The position numbers were made by a program, and so were the translations under genes. Positions 24,973-34,683 of a stretch of 37,578 nt of DNA are shown here, piece after piece. Location of the stretch: positions 1 to 37,578 of the forward strand of contig NZ_MBPN01000047.1 in NCBI RefSeq assembly GCF_001695625.1, given 5' to 3'. Under the pieces are notes generated by a model, which did no database searches, was not told where the DNA came from, and worked only from the letters and a program-made list of their open reading frames with translations. Source of the DNA: Pseudomonas defluvii. GTDB taxonomy: Bacteria > Pseudomonadota > Gammaproteobacteria > Pseudomonadales > Pseudomonadaceae. Every line of letters begins with the position of its first letter. Positions within the stretch are counted from its first letter, which is position 1.

Positions 24973-25018
24973 GTGGAGGCACTACATATTGCTGGAGATA
25001 TTGCTGGGGGTTGGCGTA

Positions 25019-25645
25019 CTACCGACGAGGCAGGAACGGTGGCAGGTAGAGGCCCAGGTAGGCGTCGAATACGCGCATGCCTTCTTCCGCCATGCGCGGG
25101 GTAATCTGCCCGTAAAGCTGTATCGAGCGGGCGTAGACCCGGTCGCCCAGCTCCATGGCCAGTGCAAACACATCCACGTCATTCGGCAGTACCGGCAACT
25201 GGAAGTGCTGCTCGAACAGCTTGTGCATCAAGTCGCCCAGTTCGATGTCGTGCTGGCGATCAGCCTGGGTCACTTCGCTCAGGCCATGCTGGGCGAGGAT
25301 CAACTGGCGGGCAGCTGCATCGTCGTTGTAGATGCTCAGCATGCGCTGTTCCACCAGCCGTGACAGGTCATGCCAGGTGTTCAGCCGCGTCGGCTCGATG
25401 GGGGCCTGCAGGCAGGCCCGGAACGCACGGTGAACATCGGCAGTGAGGGCCTCAAGCAGTGCCGGAACACTGGCGAAGAAGTGATACACCGACGAAGGGG
25501 GAATCTGCGCCCGCTCGGCCACGCTGTAGATCGACAGGCTGGCCACACCCTCGCTGGCCAGTAGCGTACGGGCCGCATCGAGAATGGAGTCGATGCGGGC
25601 CTGGCTACGGGCGCGAGGTTTACGTGGAGTGGTGGTACGGGTCAT
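25019..25645 (-). CDS. TetR-family transcriptional regulator
   Basis: A 208-residue repressor-type regulator. The basic N-terminal tail (TRTTTPRKPRARSQ) is followed by the TetR helix-turn-helix over about residues 20-60 (ILDAARTLLASEGV, YSVAERAQIPPSSVYHFF, PALLEAL). The C-terminal ligand domain is helical and unassigned. The ATG at 25645 lies just downstream of the gshA stop, with one base between, so it probably shares the gshA transcript. From memory a TetR gene sits at this place in related Pseudomonas genomes, so it most likely predates the toxin-like gene. Whether it now controls that gene is open. Confidence 0.88.
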   Translation of the reverse strand: MTRTTTPRKPRARSQARIDSILDAARTLLASEGVASLSIYSVAERAQIPPSSVYHFFASVPALLEALTADVHRAFRACLQAPIEPTRLNTWHDLSRLVEQRMLSIYNDDAAARQLILAQHGLSEVTQADRQHDIELGDLMHKLFEQHFQLPVLPNDVDVFALAMELGDRVYARSIQLYGQITPRMAEEGMRVFDAYLGLYLPPFLPRR

Positions 25646-25646
25646 G

Positions 25647-27230
25647 TCAGTTGCTGATCGCCAGGATGCTGGCCTGGTAGGCGCTGACGAACAGGTCGAA
25701 ATCCCCCACTTCCTGGCGCTCAAGTTCAGCCTGAGCGGCGAGTGACGTGCGGGCCATAGCCTCGAAACGCTGCAGTTCCTCGGCAGGCAATGCCTGGCTG
25801 CGCAAGTATTCGGCGTGAACCTTGCTCTGGCGCAAGGAGAACTCACTGAAGCTTTCGCGGTTCTCGGTCATGCTCGCCAGCACCTGGGCCGAAGGCGTCA
25901 ATTCAGGGTCGTCGACCTTGGCCTTTTGCTGGGCCAGCGCGCTGACGTGCTCATGTCCACCCTGGCTCTGGTCAAGCAATTGTGCCAGCGGCGCAATGCG
26001 CTCCAGCAGTTCCTCGGCCCACTGCGTGAGCGTCACCGGCTGCCCTTGGCGTTGCAGCGTCAGGCCTGGGCGGCGCCCTTCCTTGACGACGGTAAGGAAG
26101 TTGCTGGTGCATTGGCCGCATTCGCCATTTTCCAGCAACGGGCTTTCTTCCAGCGCGCAGTACAGCAGGAAGGCGTCGAGGAAACGCGCTTCAGCCAGGT
26201 CGATGCCCGTTGGCAGGAAGGGGTTGATATCCAGGCAACGCGCTTCGACGTACTGCACGCCACGCGCCATCAATGCCTGGATCGGCCGCTCGCCGGTGTA
26301 GGTCACCCGCTTGGGTCGAATGTTGGAGTAGTACTCGTTCTCGATCTGCAGGATGTTGGTGTTGAGCTGAATCCACTCACCATCCTTGTGCGTACCGATT
26401 TCGACATACGGCGGGTAAGGCGTACCCACCGCTTTGCGCAAGCTGTCGGTATAGCTGTTCAGGTCGTTGTAGCAGGGCGTCAGGCCGGCTTGTGCATTGC
26501 TTTGGTAGCCCAGGTCACTCATGCGCAGGCTGGTGGCGTAGGGCAGGTACAAGGTGCTGGCGTCAAAGCTTTCCAACTGATGGGGGCGGCCACGCAGGAA
26601 GCCCGCATCCAGCGCTGGCGAGGCACCGAACAGGTACATCAGCAGCCAGCTGTAGCGCCTGAAGTTACGGATCAGGGCGATATAGGCGGCGGACTGATAA
26701 TCGCGCTCGCTGCCTTCGGCACCTTCGGCCTGCATCAGCAGTGGCCAGAGTTTTTCCGGCAGCGAGAAATTGTAATGAATACCGGCGATGCACTGCATGG
26801 TGCGGCCATAGCGCAGGGCCAGGCCCTTGCGGTAGACGTACTTGAGCTGACCGATGTTGGAGGTGCCATACCAGGCGATCGGGATGTCCTCCTCGGCGGG
26901 CAGCGGGCAGGGCATCGACGGGCTCCACAGGTATTCGTCGCCCAGTTTGGCGTAGGCGAAACGGTGGATATTCTCCAGGCTCTCCAGGGTTTTTGCCGGG
27001 TCGGTCAGGGCTGGGGTAATGAACTCCAGCAGCGACTCCGAATAGTCCGTGGTGATCTGTTCATGGGTCAGGGCCGAGCCCAGCGCCTCGGGGTGCGGGG
27101 TCTGTGCCAGGCGCCCGTCCTCGGTCACGCGCAGGCATTCGCGCTCAATACCATGCAGGCACTGCTCGAGCAGGGAGAGGTTGTCACGCTGGCCGAGCAG
27201 GCTCAGGCGGCGGTTGAGAAGTTCGCTCAA
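25647..27230 (-). CDS. gshA: glutamate-cysteine ligase GshA
   Basis: A 527-residue gamma-proteobacterial type glutamate-cysteine ligase, ATP-dependent, the first step of glutathione synthesis and a major consumer of cysteine. Family segments include [67 protein letters not shown] and [29 protein letters not shown]. The TTG at 27230 is preferred because it begins the usual SELLNRRL sequence and AAGGA lies 7 nt upstream; a start ten codons earlier has no ribosome site. tetR follows almost directly. Confidence 0.94.
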   Translation of the reverse strand: MSELLNRRLSLLGQRDNLSLLEQCLHGIERECLRVTEDGRLAQTPHPEALGSALTHEQITTDYSESLLEFITPALTDPAKTLESLENIHRFAYAKLGDEYLWSPSMPCPLPAEEDIPIAWYGTSNIGQLKYVYRKGLALRYGRTMQCIAGIHYNFSLPEKLWPLLMQAEGAEGSERDYQSAAYIALIRNFRRYSWLLMYLFGASPALDAGFLRGRPHQLESFDASTLYLPYATSLRMSDLGYQSNAQAGLTPCYNDLNSYTDSLRKAVGTPYPPYVEIGTHKDGEWIQLNTNILQIENEYYSNIRPKRVTYTGERPIQALMARGVQYVEARCLDINPFLPTGIDLAEARFLDAFLLYCALEESPLLENGECGQCTSNFLTVVKEGRRPGLTLQRQGQPVTLTQWAEELLERIAPLAQLLDQSQGGHEHVSALAQQKAKVDDPELTPSAQVLASMTENRESFSEFSLRQSKVHAEYLRSQALPAEELQRFEAMARTSLAAQAELERQEVGDFDLFVSAYQASILAISN

Positions 27231-27346
27231 GATGGATTCCTTCACGGTCAGTCGCCCCAATATGGGGGTAGAGATGACGGTCTACAAGGGTGAAGAGAGG
27301 AACTGGCGTTGTCGCCTGGTTATCGCAGGCCGGGCCTGCAGGTTCA

Positions 27347-27365
27347 TGCCCCGATTCTCGGGGCA
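27347..27365. promoter_or_regulatory. hairpin between the thioesterase gene and gshA
   Basis: Perfect 8-bp arms TGCCCCGA/TCGGGGCA with a 3-nt loop in the 197-nt gap, 63 nt past the thioesterase stop. Without a T-run on either strand it is either a weak terminator or an mRNA structure in the gshA leader. Confidence 0.45.
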
Positions 27366-27427
27366 CAAAAGACGGTTTCGGCAGTACCTGCGCACTGGCG
27401 AAAATAGCCTGAAACAGCAAGCGTCGG

Positions 27428-27811
27428 CTAGAGGACCGAAAAGGTCCCCTGGGCCTTGGCGACCAACTTGTCGCCCTGAAGCACGTCGGCGTCGACCACC
27501 AGCGTGCGTCGCCCGGCATGCAGTACACGAGCGATACACAGCACGTCGCCTTCGCTGACAGCACGCAGGTAGTTGATTTTGCATTCCAGGGTAACGCTTT
27601 GCTGGTCGAAACCGTGGGCACTGGAACAGGCCAGGCCCATGGCGATGTCGACCAGGCTGAACAGCGCGCCGCCATGCAGTTTGCCGCCACGGTTGCGCAG
27701 GTGCTCCTGCAGCGACAGGGCAACCTCGGCAGCGCCGTTGTCCAGGCGTTGCAGGCGGCAGCCAAGCAATTGGCTGAATGCGCTCTGGACGATACCTTCC
27801 GGTGCTTCCAT
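27428..27811 (-). CDS. PaaI-type hotdog thioesterase
   Basis: A 127-residue hotdog-fold acyl-CoA thioesterase. The catalytic-region motif HGGALFSLVDIAMGLA lies near residues 46-61, with the usual strand pattern afterwards (SVTLECKINYLRAV, GDVLCIARVLHAGRRTLVVDADV). Length is normal. The ATG at 27811 shares one base with the tex stop (TGATG), so translation is coupled to tex. The substrate acyl group is unknown. Confidence 0.85.
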   Translation of the reverse strand: MEAPEGIVQSAFSQLLGCRLQRLDNGAAEVALSLQEHLRNRGGKLHGGALFSLVDIAMGLACSSAHGFDQQSVTLECKINYLRAVSEGDVLCIARVLHAGRRTLVVDADVLQGDKLVAKAQGTFSVL

Positions 27812-30129
27812 CAACGTTTCTTCAGCTGTTTGGCGTTGGCGAACAGCGAGGCCATGGCGTTGTTTGCCGGGGCGGCGGTTTCCTTGGCCCGTGCCGGCGC
27901 GCTCTGTTGGCGAGGTGCCGAGCCTGGGCGACTGCCACGGGCGCCGTCGACTTTCTCGCCGGGTGTGTCACCCATGCGCATGGACAGGCCAACGCGTTTG
28001 CGCGGGATGTCCACTTCCATGACCTTGACCTTGACCACGTCACCGGCCTTGACGGCTTCACGCGGGTCCTTGATGAACTTCTCCGACAGCGCGGAAATAT
28101 GCACCAGGCCGTCCTGATGCACGCCGATGTCGACGAAGGCACCGAAGTTGGTGACGTTGGTCACGACGCCTTCGAGAATCATGCCGGGTTGCAGGTCCTT
28201 GAGGTCTTCAACGCCTTCCTGGAACTCGGCGGTCTTGAATTCCGGACGCGGGTCACGGCCTGGTTTGTCCAGTTCCTGGAGGATGTCGGTGACGGTTGGC
28301 AGGCCGAAAGTCTCGTCGGTGAACTTTTTCGGGTCCAGGCGCTTGAGGAAGCCACTGTCACCAATCAGCGAGCGAATGTCGCGATCGGTCTCGGCGGCGA
28401 TACGCTGTACCAGCGGGTAGGCTTCCGGGTGAACAGCCGAGGCGTCCAGCGGGTTGTCGCCGTTCATGACGCGCAGGAAGCCTGCCGCTTGCTCGAAGGT
28501 CTTCTCGCCCAGGCGGCTGACTTTCTTCAGCGCGGCGCGGGTCTTGAAGGCACCGTTGGCATCGCGGTGCGCGACAATGTTCTGTGCCAGGGTGCTGTTC
28601 AGGCCGGAAATGCGCGACAGCAGTGCTACCGACGCGGTGTTGACGTCAACGCCGACGGCGTTCACGCAGTCCTCGACCACGGCATCCAGGCCACGTGCCA
28701 GCTTGAGCTGCGACACGTCATGCTGGTACTGGCCGACCCCGATGGACTTCGGATCGATCTTCACCAGCTCGGCCAGCGGGTCCTGCAGGCGACGGGCAAT
28801 GGACACCGCACCGCGCAGGGATACGTCCAGCTCGGGGAACTCGCGGGCAGCCAGTTCCGAAGCCGAGTACACCGACGCGCCGGCTTCGGAGACCATGATC
28901 TTGGTCATTTTCAGGGCGGGATATTTCTTGATCAGTTCGGCTGCCAGTTTGTCGGTTTCGCGGCTGGCAGTACCGTTGCCGATGGCGATCAGTTCAACCG
29001 AGTGCTTGGCGCACAGCGCGGCCAGCACGGCGATGGTCTGGTCCCACTGGTTTTTGGGTACATGCGGGTACACCGTAGCGGTGTCGAGCAGCTTGCCGGT
29101 GGCATCGACCACCGCTACCTTGCAGCCGGTACGCAGGCCCGGGTCGAGGCCCAGGGTCGCGCGCGGGCCGGCCGGCGCGGCCAGCAGCAGGTCATGCAGG
29201 TTGTGGGCGAAGACGTTGATGGCCTCGCTTTCGGCATTGTCGCGCAGCTCACCGAACAGGTCGGTTTCCAGGTGGGTGTAGAGCTTGACCTTCCAGGTCC
29301 AGCGCACCACCTCGCCCAGCCACTTGTCGGCAGGACGGTTCTGGTTACGCAGGCCGAAGTGCTCACCGATCATCAGCTCGCATGGGTGCAGGGTGCCCGG
29401 CAGTTCTTCGCCAATTTTCAGCGAGGCGGCCAGCACGCCTTCGTTGCGGCCGCGGAAAATGGCCAATGCGCGGTGCGATGGCACGCTCTTGAGCAGTTCA
29501 TCGTGTTCGAAATAGTCGCGGAACTTGGCCCCTTCTTCTTCCTTGCCCGCCACCAGGCGGGCGCTGAGCACGGCTTCCTGCTTGAGGAAACTGCGCAGCT
29601 TGGCGAGCAGGCTGGCGTCTTCGGCGAAGCGTTCCATCAGGATGTACTTGGCGCCTTCCAGTGCCGCCTTGACGTCGGCAACACCTTTCTCGGCGTCGAC
29701 GAAGCGCGCGGCTTCGGTTTCCGGGTTCAGTTGCGGGTCGTTCAGCAGGCCGTCGGCCAGCTCGCCCAAGCCGGCTTCCAGGGCGATCTGGCCCTTGGTA
29801 CGGCGCTTCTGCTTATAAGGCAGGTAAAGGTCTTCAAGGCGGGTCTTGGTGTCGGCCAGCTTGATCTCGCGGGCCAGTTCGGGTGTCAGCTTGCCTTGTT
29901 CCTCGATGCTCGCCAGGATGCTCACGCGCCGTTCGTCGAGTTCGCGCAGGTAGCGCAGGCGCTCTTCCAGGTGACGCAGTTGGGTGTCGTCCAGGCTACC
30001 GGTGACTTCCTTGCGGTAACGGGCGATAAAAGGCACCGTGGAGCCTTCATCAAGCAGGGTCACGGCCGCCTCGACCTGCTGCGGGCGGACGCCGAGTTCT
30101 TCGGCAATGCGGCTGTTGATGCTGTCCAT
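27811..30129 (-). CDS. tex: Tex family RNA-binding transcription accessory protein
   Basis: A 772-residue Tex protein, the same size as E. coli Tex/YhgF. In order: N-terminal helical Tex region ([35 protein letters not shown]), a YqgF-like RNase H fold near residues 325-450 ([17 protein letters not shown]), helix-hairpin-helix repeats near 490-560 ([17 protein letters not shown]), and a C-terminal S1 domain near 645-720 ([21 protein letters not shown]). A basic Ala/Arg-rich tail ends in QLKKR. The ATG at 30129 has AGGTGG just upstream; the longer frame begins inside the promoter region. Tex binds nucleic acid and affects transcription and virulence genes in several bacteria. Confidence 0.95.
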   Translation of the reverse strand: MDSINSRIAEELGVRPQQVEAAVTLLDEGSTVPFIARYRKEVTGSLDDTQLRHLEERLRYLRELDERRVSILASIEEQGKLTPELAREIKLADTKTRLEDLYLPYKQKRRTKGQIALEAGLGELADGLLNDPQLNPETEAARFVDAEKGVADVKAALEGAKYILMERFAEDASLLAKLRSFLKQEAVLSARLVAGKEEEGAKFRDYFEHDELLKSVPSHRALAIFRGRNEGVLAASLKIGEELPGTLHPCELMIGEHFGLRNQNRPADKWLGEVVRWTWKVKLYTHLETDLFGELRDNAESEAINVFAHNLHDLLLAAPAGPRATLGLDPGLRTGCKVAVVDATGKLLDTATVYPHVPKNQWDQTIAVLAALCAKHSVELIAIGNGTASRETDKLAAELIKKYPALKMTKIMVSEAGASVYSASELAAREFPELDVSLRGAVSIARRLQDPLAELVKIDPKSIGVGQYQHDVSQLKLARGLDAVVEDCVNAVGVDVNTASVALLSRISGLNSTLAQNIVAHRDANGAFKTRAALKKVSRLGEKTFEQAAGFLRVMNGDNPLDASAVHPEAYPLVQRIAAETDRDIRSLIGDSGFLKRLDPKKFTDETFGLPTVTDILQELDKPGRDPRPEFKTAEFQEGVEDLKDLQPGMILEGVVTNVTNFGAFVDIGVHQDGLVHISALSEKFIKDPREAVKAGDVVKVKVMEVDIPRKRVGLSMRMGDTPGEKVDGARGSRPGSAPRQQSAPARAKETAAPANNAMASLFANAKQLKKR

Positions 30130-30206
30130 AAAACCACCTGACAAATTGTGAATGCGGGGGCCGCAGGCCGACGCGGGGCGCGGGCGGCAGTGGATCAAAG
30201 GCGCGC

Positions 30207-30212
30207 ATTATA
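30207..30212 (-). promoter_or_regulatory. candidate -10 box of tex
   Basis: TATAAT on the minus strand, 77 nt upstream of the tex ATG in the divergent tex/ompR gap. No clear -35 lies at 16-18 nt. Confidence 0.4.
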
Positions 30213-30358
30213 CCCGCCACATCCGGCTTGCGGTGATGGCAGCAGGCCAGCCTGGCGCCGGGTCCGACTGGCATCGGGGGAAAAATCTGCTAACAATGCA
30301 CACGTCACGGCCCGTGGCGGCTAGGCCATAATGCTTGCCGAGATTAAAGGAGCGACCT

Positions 30359-31099
30359 ATGAGCAGCACTGCACAAACCGCTGAAGGCGAGAAAATCCTC
30401 ATCGTCGATGACGATCCGGGGCTGAGCAGCCTGCTGGAGCGTTTTTTCACCAGCAAGGGCTTTCGTGCCCGCGCTGTACCGAATGTCGAACAGATGGACC
30501 GCCTGCTGGCCCGTGAAGTCTTCAATCTGGTCGTGCTTGATCTGATGCTGCCGGGCGAGGATGGCCTCTCGGCCTGTCGCCGTCTGCGGGCGGCGAACAA
30601 CCAGGTCCCGATCATCATGCTTACCGCCAAGGGTGACGAGCTGAGCCGGATCAAGGGCCTGGAACTGGGCGCCGACGATTACCTGGCCAAGCCGTTCAAC
30701 CCCGACGAACTGGTGGCACGGGTCAAGGCCGTGCTGCGCCGCCAGGCGCCTTCGGTGCCAGGTGCGCCGGGCACTGAAGACGAGACCGTCACTTTTGGCG
30801 ACTACGAACTGTCGCTGGCCACCCGCGAGCTCAAGCGTGGCGACGAAGTACACATGCTCACCACCGGTGAATTCGCCGTACTCAAGGCACTGGTCATGCA
30901 CGCCCGTGAGCCGCTCACCCGTGACAAGCTGATGAACCTGGCCCGAGGGCGTGAATGGGATGCGCTGGAGCGCTCCATCGACGTACAGATTTCGCGTCTG
31001 CGGCGCATGATCGAGCCCGACCCGTCCAAACCGCGCTACATCCAGACCGTTTGGGGTGTTGGTTATGTGTTCGTACCGGACGGCAACGCCGGCAAGTAA
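30359..31099 (+). CDS. ompR: response regulator OmpR
   Basis: A 246-residue two-component regulator. The receiver domain (residues about 12-125) shows the acidic pair in ILIVDDDPG, phospho-acceptor Asp61 in VVLDLMLPGEDG and the conserved Lys in MLTAKGDE. The OmpR/PhoB-type winged helix (about 145-240) includes LTTGEFAVLKALV, REPLTRDKLMNLARGREW, and the closing RYIQTVWGVGYVFVPDG. The ATG at 30359 has AAAGGAG 8 nt upstream. The partner kinase envZ follows after 127 nt containing a REP element. In Pseudomonas, OmpR-EnvZ respond to envelope or osmotic conditions; targets are not visible here. Confidence 0.95.
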   Translation: MSSTAQTAEGEKILIVDDDPGLSSLLERFFTSKGFRARAVPNVEQMDRLLAREVFNLVVLDLMLPGEDGLSACRRLRAANNQVPIIMLTAKGDELSRIKGLELGADDYLAKPFNPDELVARVKAVLRRQAPSVPGAPGTEDETVTFGDYELSLATRELKRGDEVHMLTTGEFAVLKALVMHAREPLTRDKLMNLARGREWDALERSIDVQISRLRRMIEPDPSKPRYIQTVWGVGYVFVPDGNAGK

Positions 31100-31174
31100 C
31101 GTTTCGGTTGTAGACGTGCGTCACAGGAAGCGGGGCTACCTTAACGGTGCCCTGCTTTTTGCTTGTGTCGAGGT

Positions 31175-31210
31175 CCGCAAAGCCTGCGAGCCATGCTCGC
31201 TCCTGCAAGG
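31175..31210. repeat. REP palindrome between ompR and envZ
   Basis: A Pseudomonas-type REP with core GCGAGC-CAT-GCTCGC, preceded by CGCAAAGCCT and followed by TCCTGCAAGG. It fills much of the 127-nt gap between the two genes. Its form differs from the REP copies after pckA. Confidence 0.65.
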
Positions 31211-31226
31211 TGTGTAGCTGTTGTCC

Positions 31227-32540
31227 ATGAAAACGCCGCTGTGGTTCCCGCAAAGCTTCTTCGCCCGCACCCTTTGGCTGGTGCTGATCGTTGTGCTGTT
31301 TTCCAAGGCGCTGACCTTGGTTTACCTGCTGATGAACGAAGATGTGCTTGTCGATCGCCAGTACAGCCATGGCGTGGCCTTGACCTTGCGCGCCTATTGG
31401 GCCGCCGACGAGGCGGACCGTGAAAAAATCGCCGAAGCCGCTGGCCTGATCCGGGTGGTCGGTACCGGTGTGCCTGAGGGTGAGCAGCATTGGCCCTACA
31501 GTGAGATTTATCAGCGGCAGATGCAGGCCGAACTGGGCGCCGACACCGAGGTTCGCTTGCGTATCCATGCCCCTCCGGCCCTGTGGGTGCGCGCACCGAG
31601 CCTGGGCGATGGCTGGCTGAAAGTGCCGCTGTACCCGCACCCGCTGCGCGGCCAGAAAATCTGGAGCGTGCTGGGGTGGTTCCTGGCCATTGGCTTGCTG
31701 TCCACGGCCTCGGCCTGGATCTTCGTGCGCCAGCTCAATCAGCCGCTCAAACGTCTGGTGTTCGCGGCCCGGCAGTTGGGGCAGGGGCGTAGCGTGCGTT
31801 TGCCGATCAGCGATACGCCCAGCGAGATGACCGAAGTGTATCGGGCGTTCAACCAGATGGCCGAGGATGTCGAGCAGGCCGGGCGCGAGCGTGAGTTGAT
31901 GCTGGCCGGTGTTTCCCATGACTTGCGTACGCCCTTGACCCGGCTGCGCCTGTCACTGTCGTTGATGAGCAATGACAGTGAGCTGACTGACGGCATGGTG
32001 CGCGACATCGAGGACATGGACGCCATTCTCGACCAGTTCCTGGCCTTTATCCGTGATGGCCGTGACGAGCCCGTGGAGGAGGTCGACCTCAGCGATCTGG
32101 TGCGTGAGGTGGTGGCACCCTTCAATCAGCCGGAAGAGCGGGTGCGCTTGTGCCTGGAGCCGATTCCGCCGTTCCCGCTGCGTCGGGTTTCGCTCAAGCG
32201 CATGTTGAACAACCTGATTGGCAACGCGCTGTATCACGCCGGCAAGGGCGTCGAAGTGGCTGCCTATGTCTCGGGTGACAGCAGTGCGCCCTATGTGGTG
32301 CTGAGCGTGCTGGACCGTGGTACGGGTATTGATCCAAGCGAGCTGGAGGGCATCTTCAACCCGTTCATTCGCGGCGACCGTGCCCGCAGTGGCAAAGGCA
32401 CCGGGCTGGGCCTGGCGATCGTCAAGCGCATCGCGGCCCAGCACGGTGGCAATGTCGAGCTGCGCAACCGTTCCGGTGGCGGCCTGGAAGCACGGGTGCG
32501 TCTGCCCCTGGGCTTGTTGCTGCCCAGGGACGCGGTTTAG
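31227..32540 (+). CDS. envZ: sensor histidine kinase EnvZ
   Basis: A 437-residue membrane kinase partnered with OmpR. Two membrane segments (about residues 12-36 and 147-167) flank a periplasmic part of about 110 residues. A HAMP linker follows, then the phospho-acceptor His231 in [13 protein letters not shown]. The ATPase domain has an N-box ([15 protein letters not shown]), G1 ([11 protein letters not shown]) and G2 ([13 protein letters not shown]). The ATG at 31227 is preferred over the TTG two codons earlier, although the ribosome site is weak. Its last four bases overlap the end of convergent rimK. Confidence 0.94.
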   Translation: MKTPLWFPQSFFARTLWLVLIVVLFSKALTLVYLLMNEDVLVDRQYSHGVALTLRAYWAADEADREKIAEAAGLIRVVGTGVPEGEQHWPYSEIYQRQMQAELGADTEVRLRIHAPPALWVRAPSLGDGWLKVPLYPHPLRGQKIWSVLGWFLAIGLLSTASAWIFVRQLNQPLKRLVFAARQLGQGRSVRLPISDTPSEMTEVYRAFNQMAEDVEQAGRERELMLAGVSHDLRTPLTRLRLSLSLMSNDSELTDGMVRDIEDMDAILDQFLAFIRDGRDEPVEEVDLSDLVREVVAPFNQPEERVRLCLEPIPPFPLRRVSLKRMLNNLIGNALYHAGKGVEVAAYVSGDSSAPYVVLSVLDRGTGIDPSELEGIFNPFIRGDRARSGKGTGLGLAIVKRIAAQHGGNVELRNRSGGGLEARVRLPLGLLLPRDAV

Positions 32541-33442
32541 CCCTTACCCTTGGTGCGGGTCAGGTGCGGCCCGCCATTCTTCTCCAGGTGTTCGATGATC
32601 ATCCCGGCAACGTCCTTGCCGGTGGTGACCTCAATGCCTTCCAGGCCGGGCGAGGAGTTCACCTCCATCACCAGCGGGCCATGGTTGGAACGCAGGATAT
32701 CCACACCGGCTACCGACAGGCCCATCACCTTGGCGGCACGGATGGCGGTCATGCGTTCTTCCGGGGTGATCTTGATCAGGCTGGCGGTACCTCCGCGATG
32801 CAGGTTCGAGCGGAACTCCCCCGGCTTGGCCTGGCGTTTCATCGAGGCGATGACCTTGTCGCCGACCACGAAGCAACGGATGTCGGCACCGCCGGCCTCC
32901 TTGATGTACTCCTGGACCATGATGTTCTGCTTCAGGCCCATGAAGGCCTCGATCACCGATTCGGCGGCCTTGGTGGTTTCGCACAACACCACGCCAATGC
33001 CTTGGGTGCCCTCGAGGACCTTGATCACCAGTGGCGCGCCATTGACCATCTGGATCAGGTCGGGAATGTCATCCGGCGAGTGGGCGAAACCGGTGATGGG
33101 CAGGCCGACACCACGCCGCGACAGCAACTGTAGCGAGCGCAGCTTGTCCCGCGAGCGGGCGATGGCCACCGACTCATTGAGCGGAAACACGCCCATCATT
33201 TCAAACTGACGCAGCACCGCGCAGCCGTAGAAGGTCACCGAGGCCCCGATGCGTGGAATGACCGCATCGAAGCCTTCAAGTGGTTTGCCACGGTAGTGGA
33301 TCTGCGGTTTGTGGCTGGCGATATTCATGTAGGCGCGCAGCGTGTCGATCACGACCATCTCATGGCCGCGTTGGGTACCGGCTTCGACCAGACGACGAGT
33401 GGAATACAGACGCGGGTTTCGCGACAGCACAGCGATCTTCAT
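32537..33442 (-). CDS. rimK: ribosomal protein S6 L-glutamate ligase RimK
   Basis: A 301-residue ATP-grasp ligase adding glutamate residues to the C-terminus of ribosomal protein S6. It begins [21 protein letters not shown]-grasp landmarks are [37 protein letters not shown] and [17 protein letters not shown], which contains the metal-binding Glu and Asn. The ATG overlaps the rimB stop as ATGA. In Pseudomonas the rim genes adjust ribosome composition and thereby lifestyle-related translation. Confidence 0.94.
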   Translation of the reverse strand: MKIAVLSRNPRLYSTRRLVEAGTQRGHEMVVIDTLRAYMNIASHKPQIHYRGKPLEGFDAVIPRIGASVTFYGCAVLRQFEMMGVFPLNESVAIARSRDKLRSLQLLSRRGVGLPITGFAHSPDDIPDLIQMVNGAPLVIKVLEGTQGIGVVLCETTKAAESVIEAFMGLKQNIMVQEYIKEAGGADIRCFVVGDKVIASMKRQAKPGEFRSNLHRGGTASLIKITPEERMTAIRAAKVMGLSVAGVDILRSNHGPLVMEVNSSPGLEGIEVTTGKDVAGMIIEHLEKNGGPHLTRTKGKG

Positions 33443-33921
33443 GCAACACCTGTGGAAGGGGTGGGGGAGGCCGGAAAGGCCGGCTTGTCCTGAACATACT
33501 TGAGCCCGGGATTGACCACCAATTGGCCGTCAACCAGGGCCTTGGAACCCAGCAGCAGGCGATAGCGCATCGCCTTGCGGCACGCCAGGGTGAACTCCAC
33601 CGCCCAGACTCGGTCGCCGAGTGCCAGGGTTGTGCGGATCACATAGCGGATCTGGGCCTGACCGTTGGAGCTTTTAATGGTTTTCATCGCCACCAATGGC
33701 GCTTCACAGCGTCGATGGCGCAACTGCACCACCGAACCCAGGTGGGCGTTGAAACGAACCCAGCGCTGGCCGTCGCGTTCGAACGGTTCGATCTCGGTAG
33801 CATGCAGGCTTGAAGTGCTGGCACCGGTGTCGATTTTCGCACGCAGGCCGGCTACCCCGAGGTCGGGTAGCGCCACCCACTCGCGTAGACCGATCACGGT
33901 TAAATGGTCAAAAGTCTTCAA
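33439..33921 (-). CDS. rimB: RimK-associated retropepsin-like protease RimB
   Basis: A 160-residue protein of the family annotated as ATP-dependent zinc protease (RimB in Pseudomonas). The key motif is [17 protein letters not shown] with Asp31, a retropepsin-like aspartic-protease signature, followed by beta strands and the closing [21 protein letters not shown]. The TTG at 33921 is chosen because it opens the conserved [14 protein letters not shown], with AGG about 8 nt upstream; no ATG fits. The stop overlaps rimK, so the two are co-translated. It is thought to act with RimK on modified S6. Confidence 0.82.
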   Translation of the reverse strand: MKTFDHLTVIGLREWVALPDLGVAGLRAKIDTGASTSSLHATEIEPFERDGQRWVRFNAHLGSVVQLRHRRCEAPLVAMKTIKSSNGQAQIRYVIRTTLALGDRVWAVEFTLACRKAMRYRLLLGSKALVDGQLVVNPGLKYVQDKPAFPASPTPSTGVA

Positions 33922-34031
33922 ATTGCTAAACCTGCTCAAATGATCGGTGAACTGTAAGCACGCCGCGTACTTTTTGCATCCGCCAGTTACGGTAGTACAG
34001 TTCGATTGCAGATTGCGATCGAGGACATGAG

Positions 34032-34433
34032 ATGGCACAAAAGCCCGAAGAAGACGACAAGGTTCGCCTGGACAAATGGTTGTGGGCGGCACGTTTCTAC
34101 AAGACCCGAGCGTTGGCCAAGGCGGCCATCGAGAGTGGCAAGGTGCATTGCCGAGGTGAGCGCTGCAAGCCGGGCAAGGAGCCACGGATAGGCGATGAGT
34201 TCGTCTTGCGCACCGGTTTCGACGAACGCACTGTCGTGGTCAAGGCATTGTCGGTGGTGCGCCGTGGTGCCCCCGAAGCCCAGGCCTTGTACGAGGAAAC
34301 AGCTCAGAGTATTGCCCGCCGCGAACAGGCGGCGGCCCTGCGCAAAGCGGGCGCTCTGGGTGTGACCACCGATGGGCGGCCGACCAAGAAGCAACGGCGT
34401 CAGCTTCACCAGTTCCACGACACCGGCCATTAA
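34032..34433 (+). CDS. hslR: heat-shock protein 15, HslR
   Basis: A 133-residue RNA-binding protein with an N-terminal S4 domain (VRLDKWLWAARFYKTRALAK, IESGKVHCRGERCKPGKEP) and a basic C-terminal helix (KKQRRQLHQF). Hsp15 binds stalled 50S subunits carrying nascent chains and recycles them. GAGGA lies 6 nt before the ATG. It is divergent from rimB and upstream of hslO, the usual hslR-hslO pairing. Confidence 0.93.
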   Translation: MAQKPEEDDKVRLDKWLWAARFYKTRALAKAAIESGKVHCRGERCKPGKEPRIGDEFVLRTGFDERTVVVKALSVVRRGAPEAQALYEETAQSIARREQAAALRKAGALGVTTDGRPTKKQRRQLHQFHDTGH

Positions 34434-34555
34434 GCATTTGTGTGGCCGGCATTGCCATTCGTCGAAACGCCGGCAGAGGCACTGGTCAAAAGGCCATGAC
34501 CGGAAACAGAGTAGGTGGGGTTGCAGTGTGTCTGTGTGAACCCGCCTTGCTTCGC

Positions 34556-34584
34556 TTGGATCAGTGGCCGATTGCCCATAAAAT
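34556..34584 (+). promoter_or_regulatory. promoter of hslO
   Basis: TTGGAT and TAAAAT are separated by 17 nt, a good sigma-70 promoter, about 100 nt upstream of the hslO ATG in the 250-nt gap after hslR. hslO can therefore be transcribed apart from hslR. Confidence 0.55.
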
Positions 34585-34683
34585 ACCCGGTTCAAGCAGC
34601 ACACCGTGGTACCCGCAGGTGCCCTGACGCGGCCCTTGATGGCCAGCCCATTTATTTTGTCACCTCTTAGAAAGCCAGAACTC

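Noticed and set aside
25019..25645. TetR protein as an immunity or antitoxin partner of the toxin-like gene
   Set aside because: It is an ordinary TetR regulator almost abutting gshA, likely resident before the toxin gene. Control of the toxin is possible but nothing supports an immunity role.
27778..30141. 787-codon plus-strand ORF opposite tex
   Set aside because: It mirrors tex along its full length; its Gly/Gln/Val-rich product is typical of the codon-position shadow, and tex is certain on the other strand.
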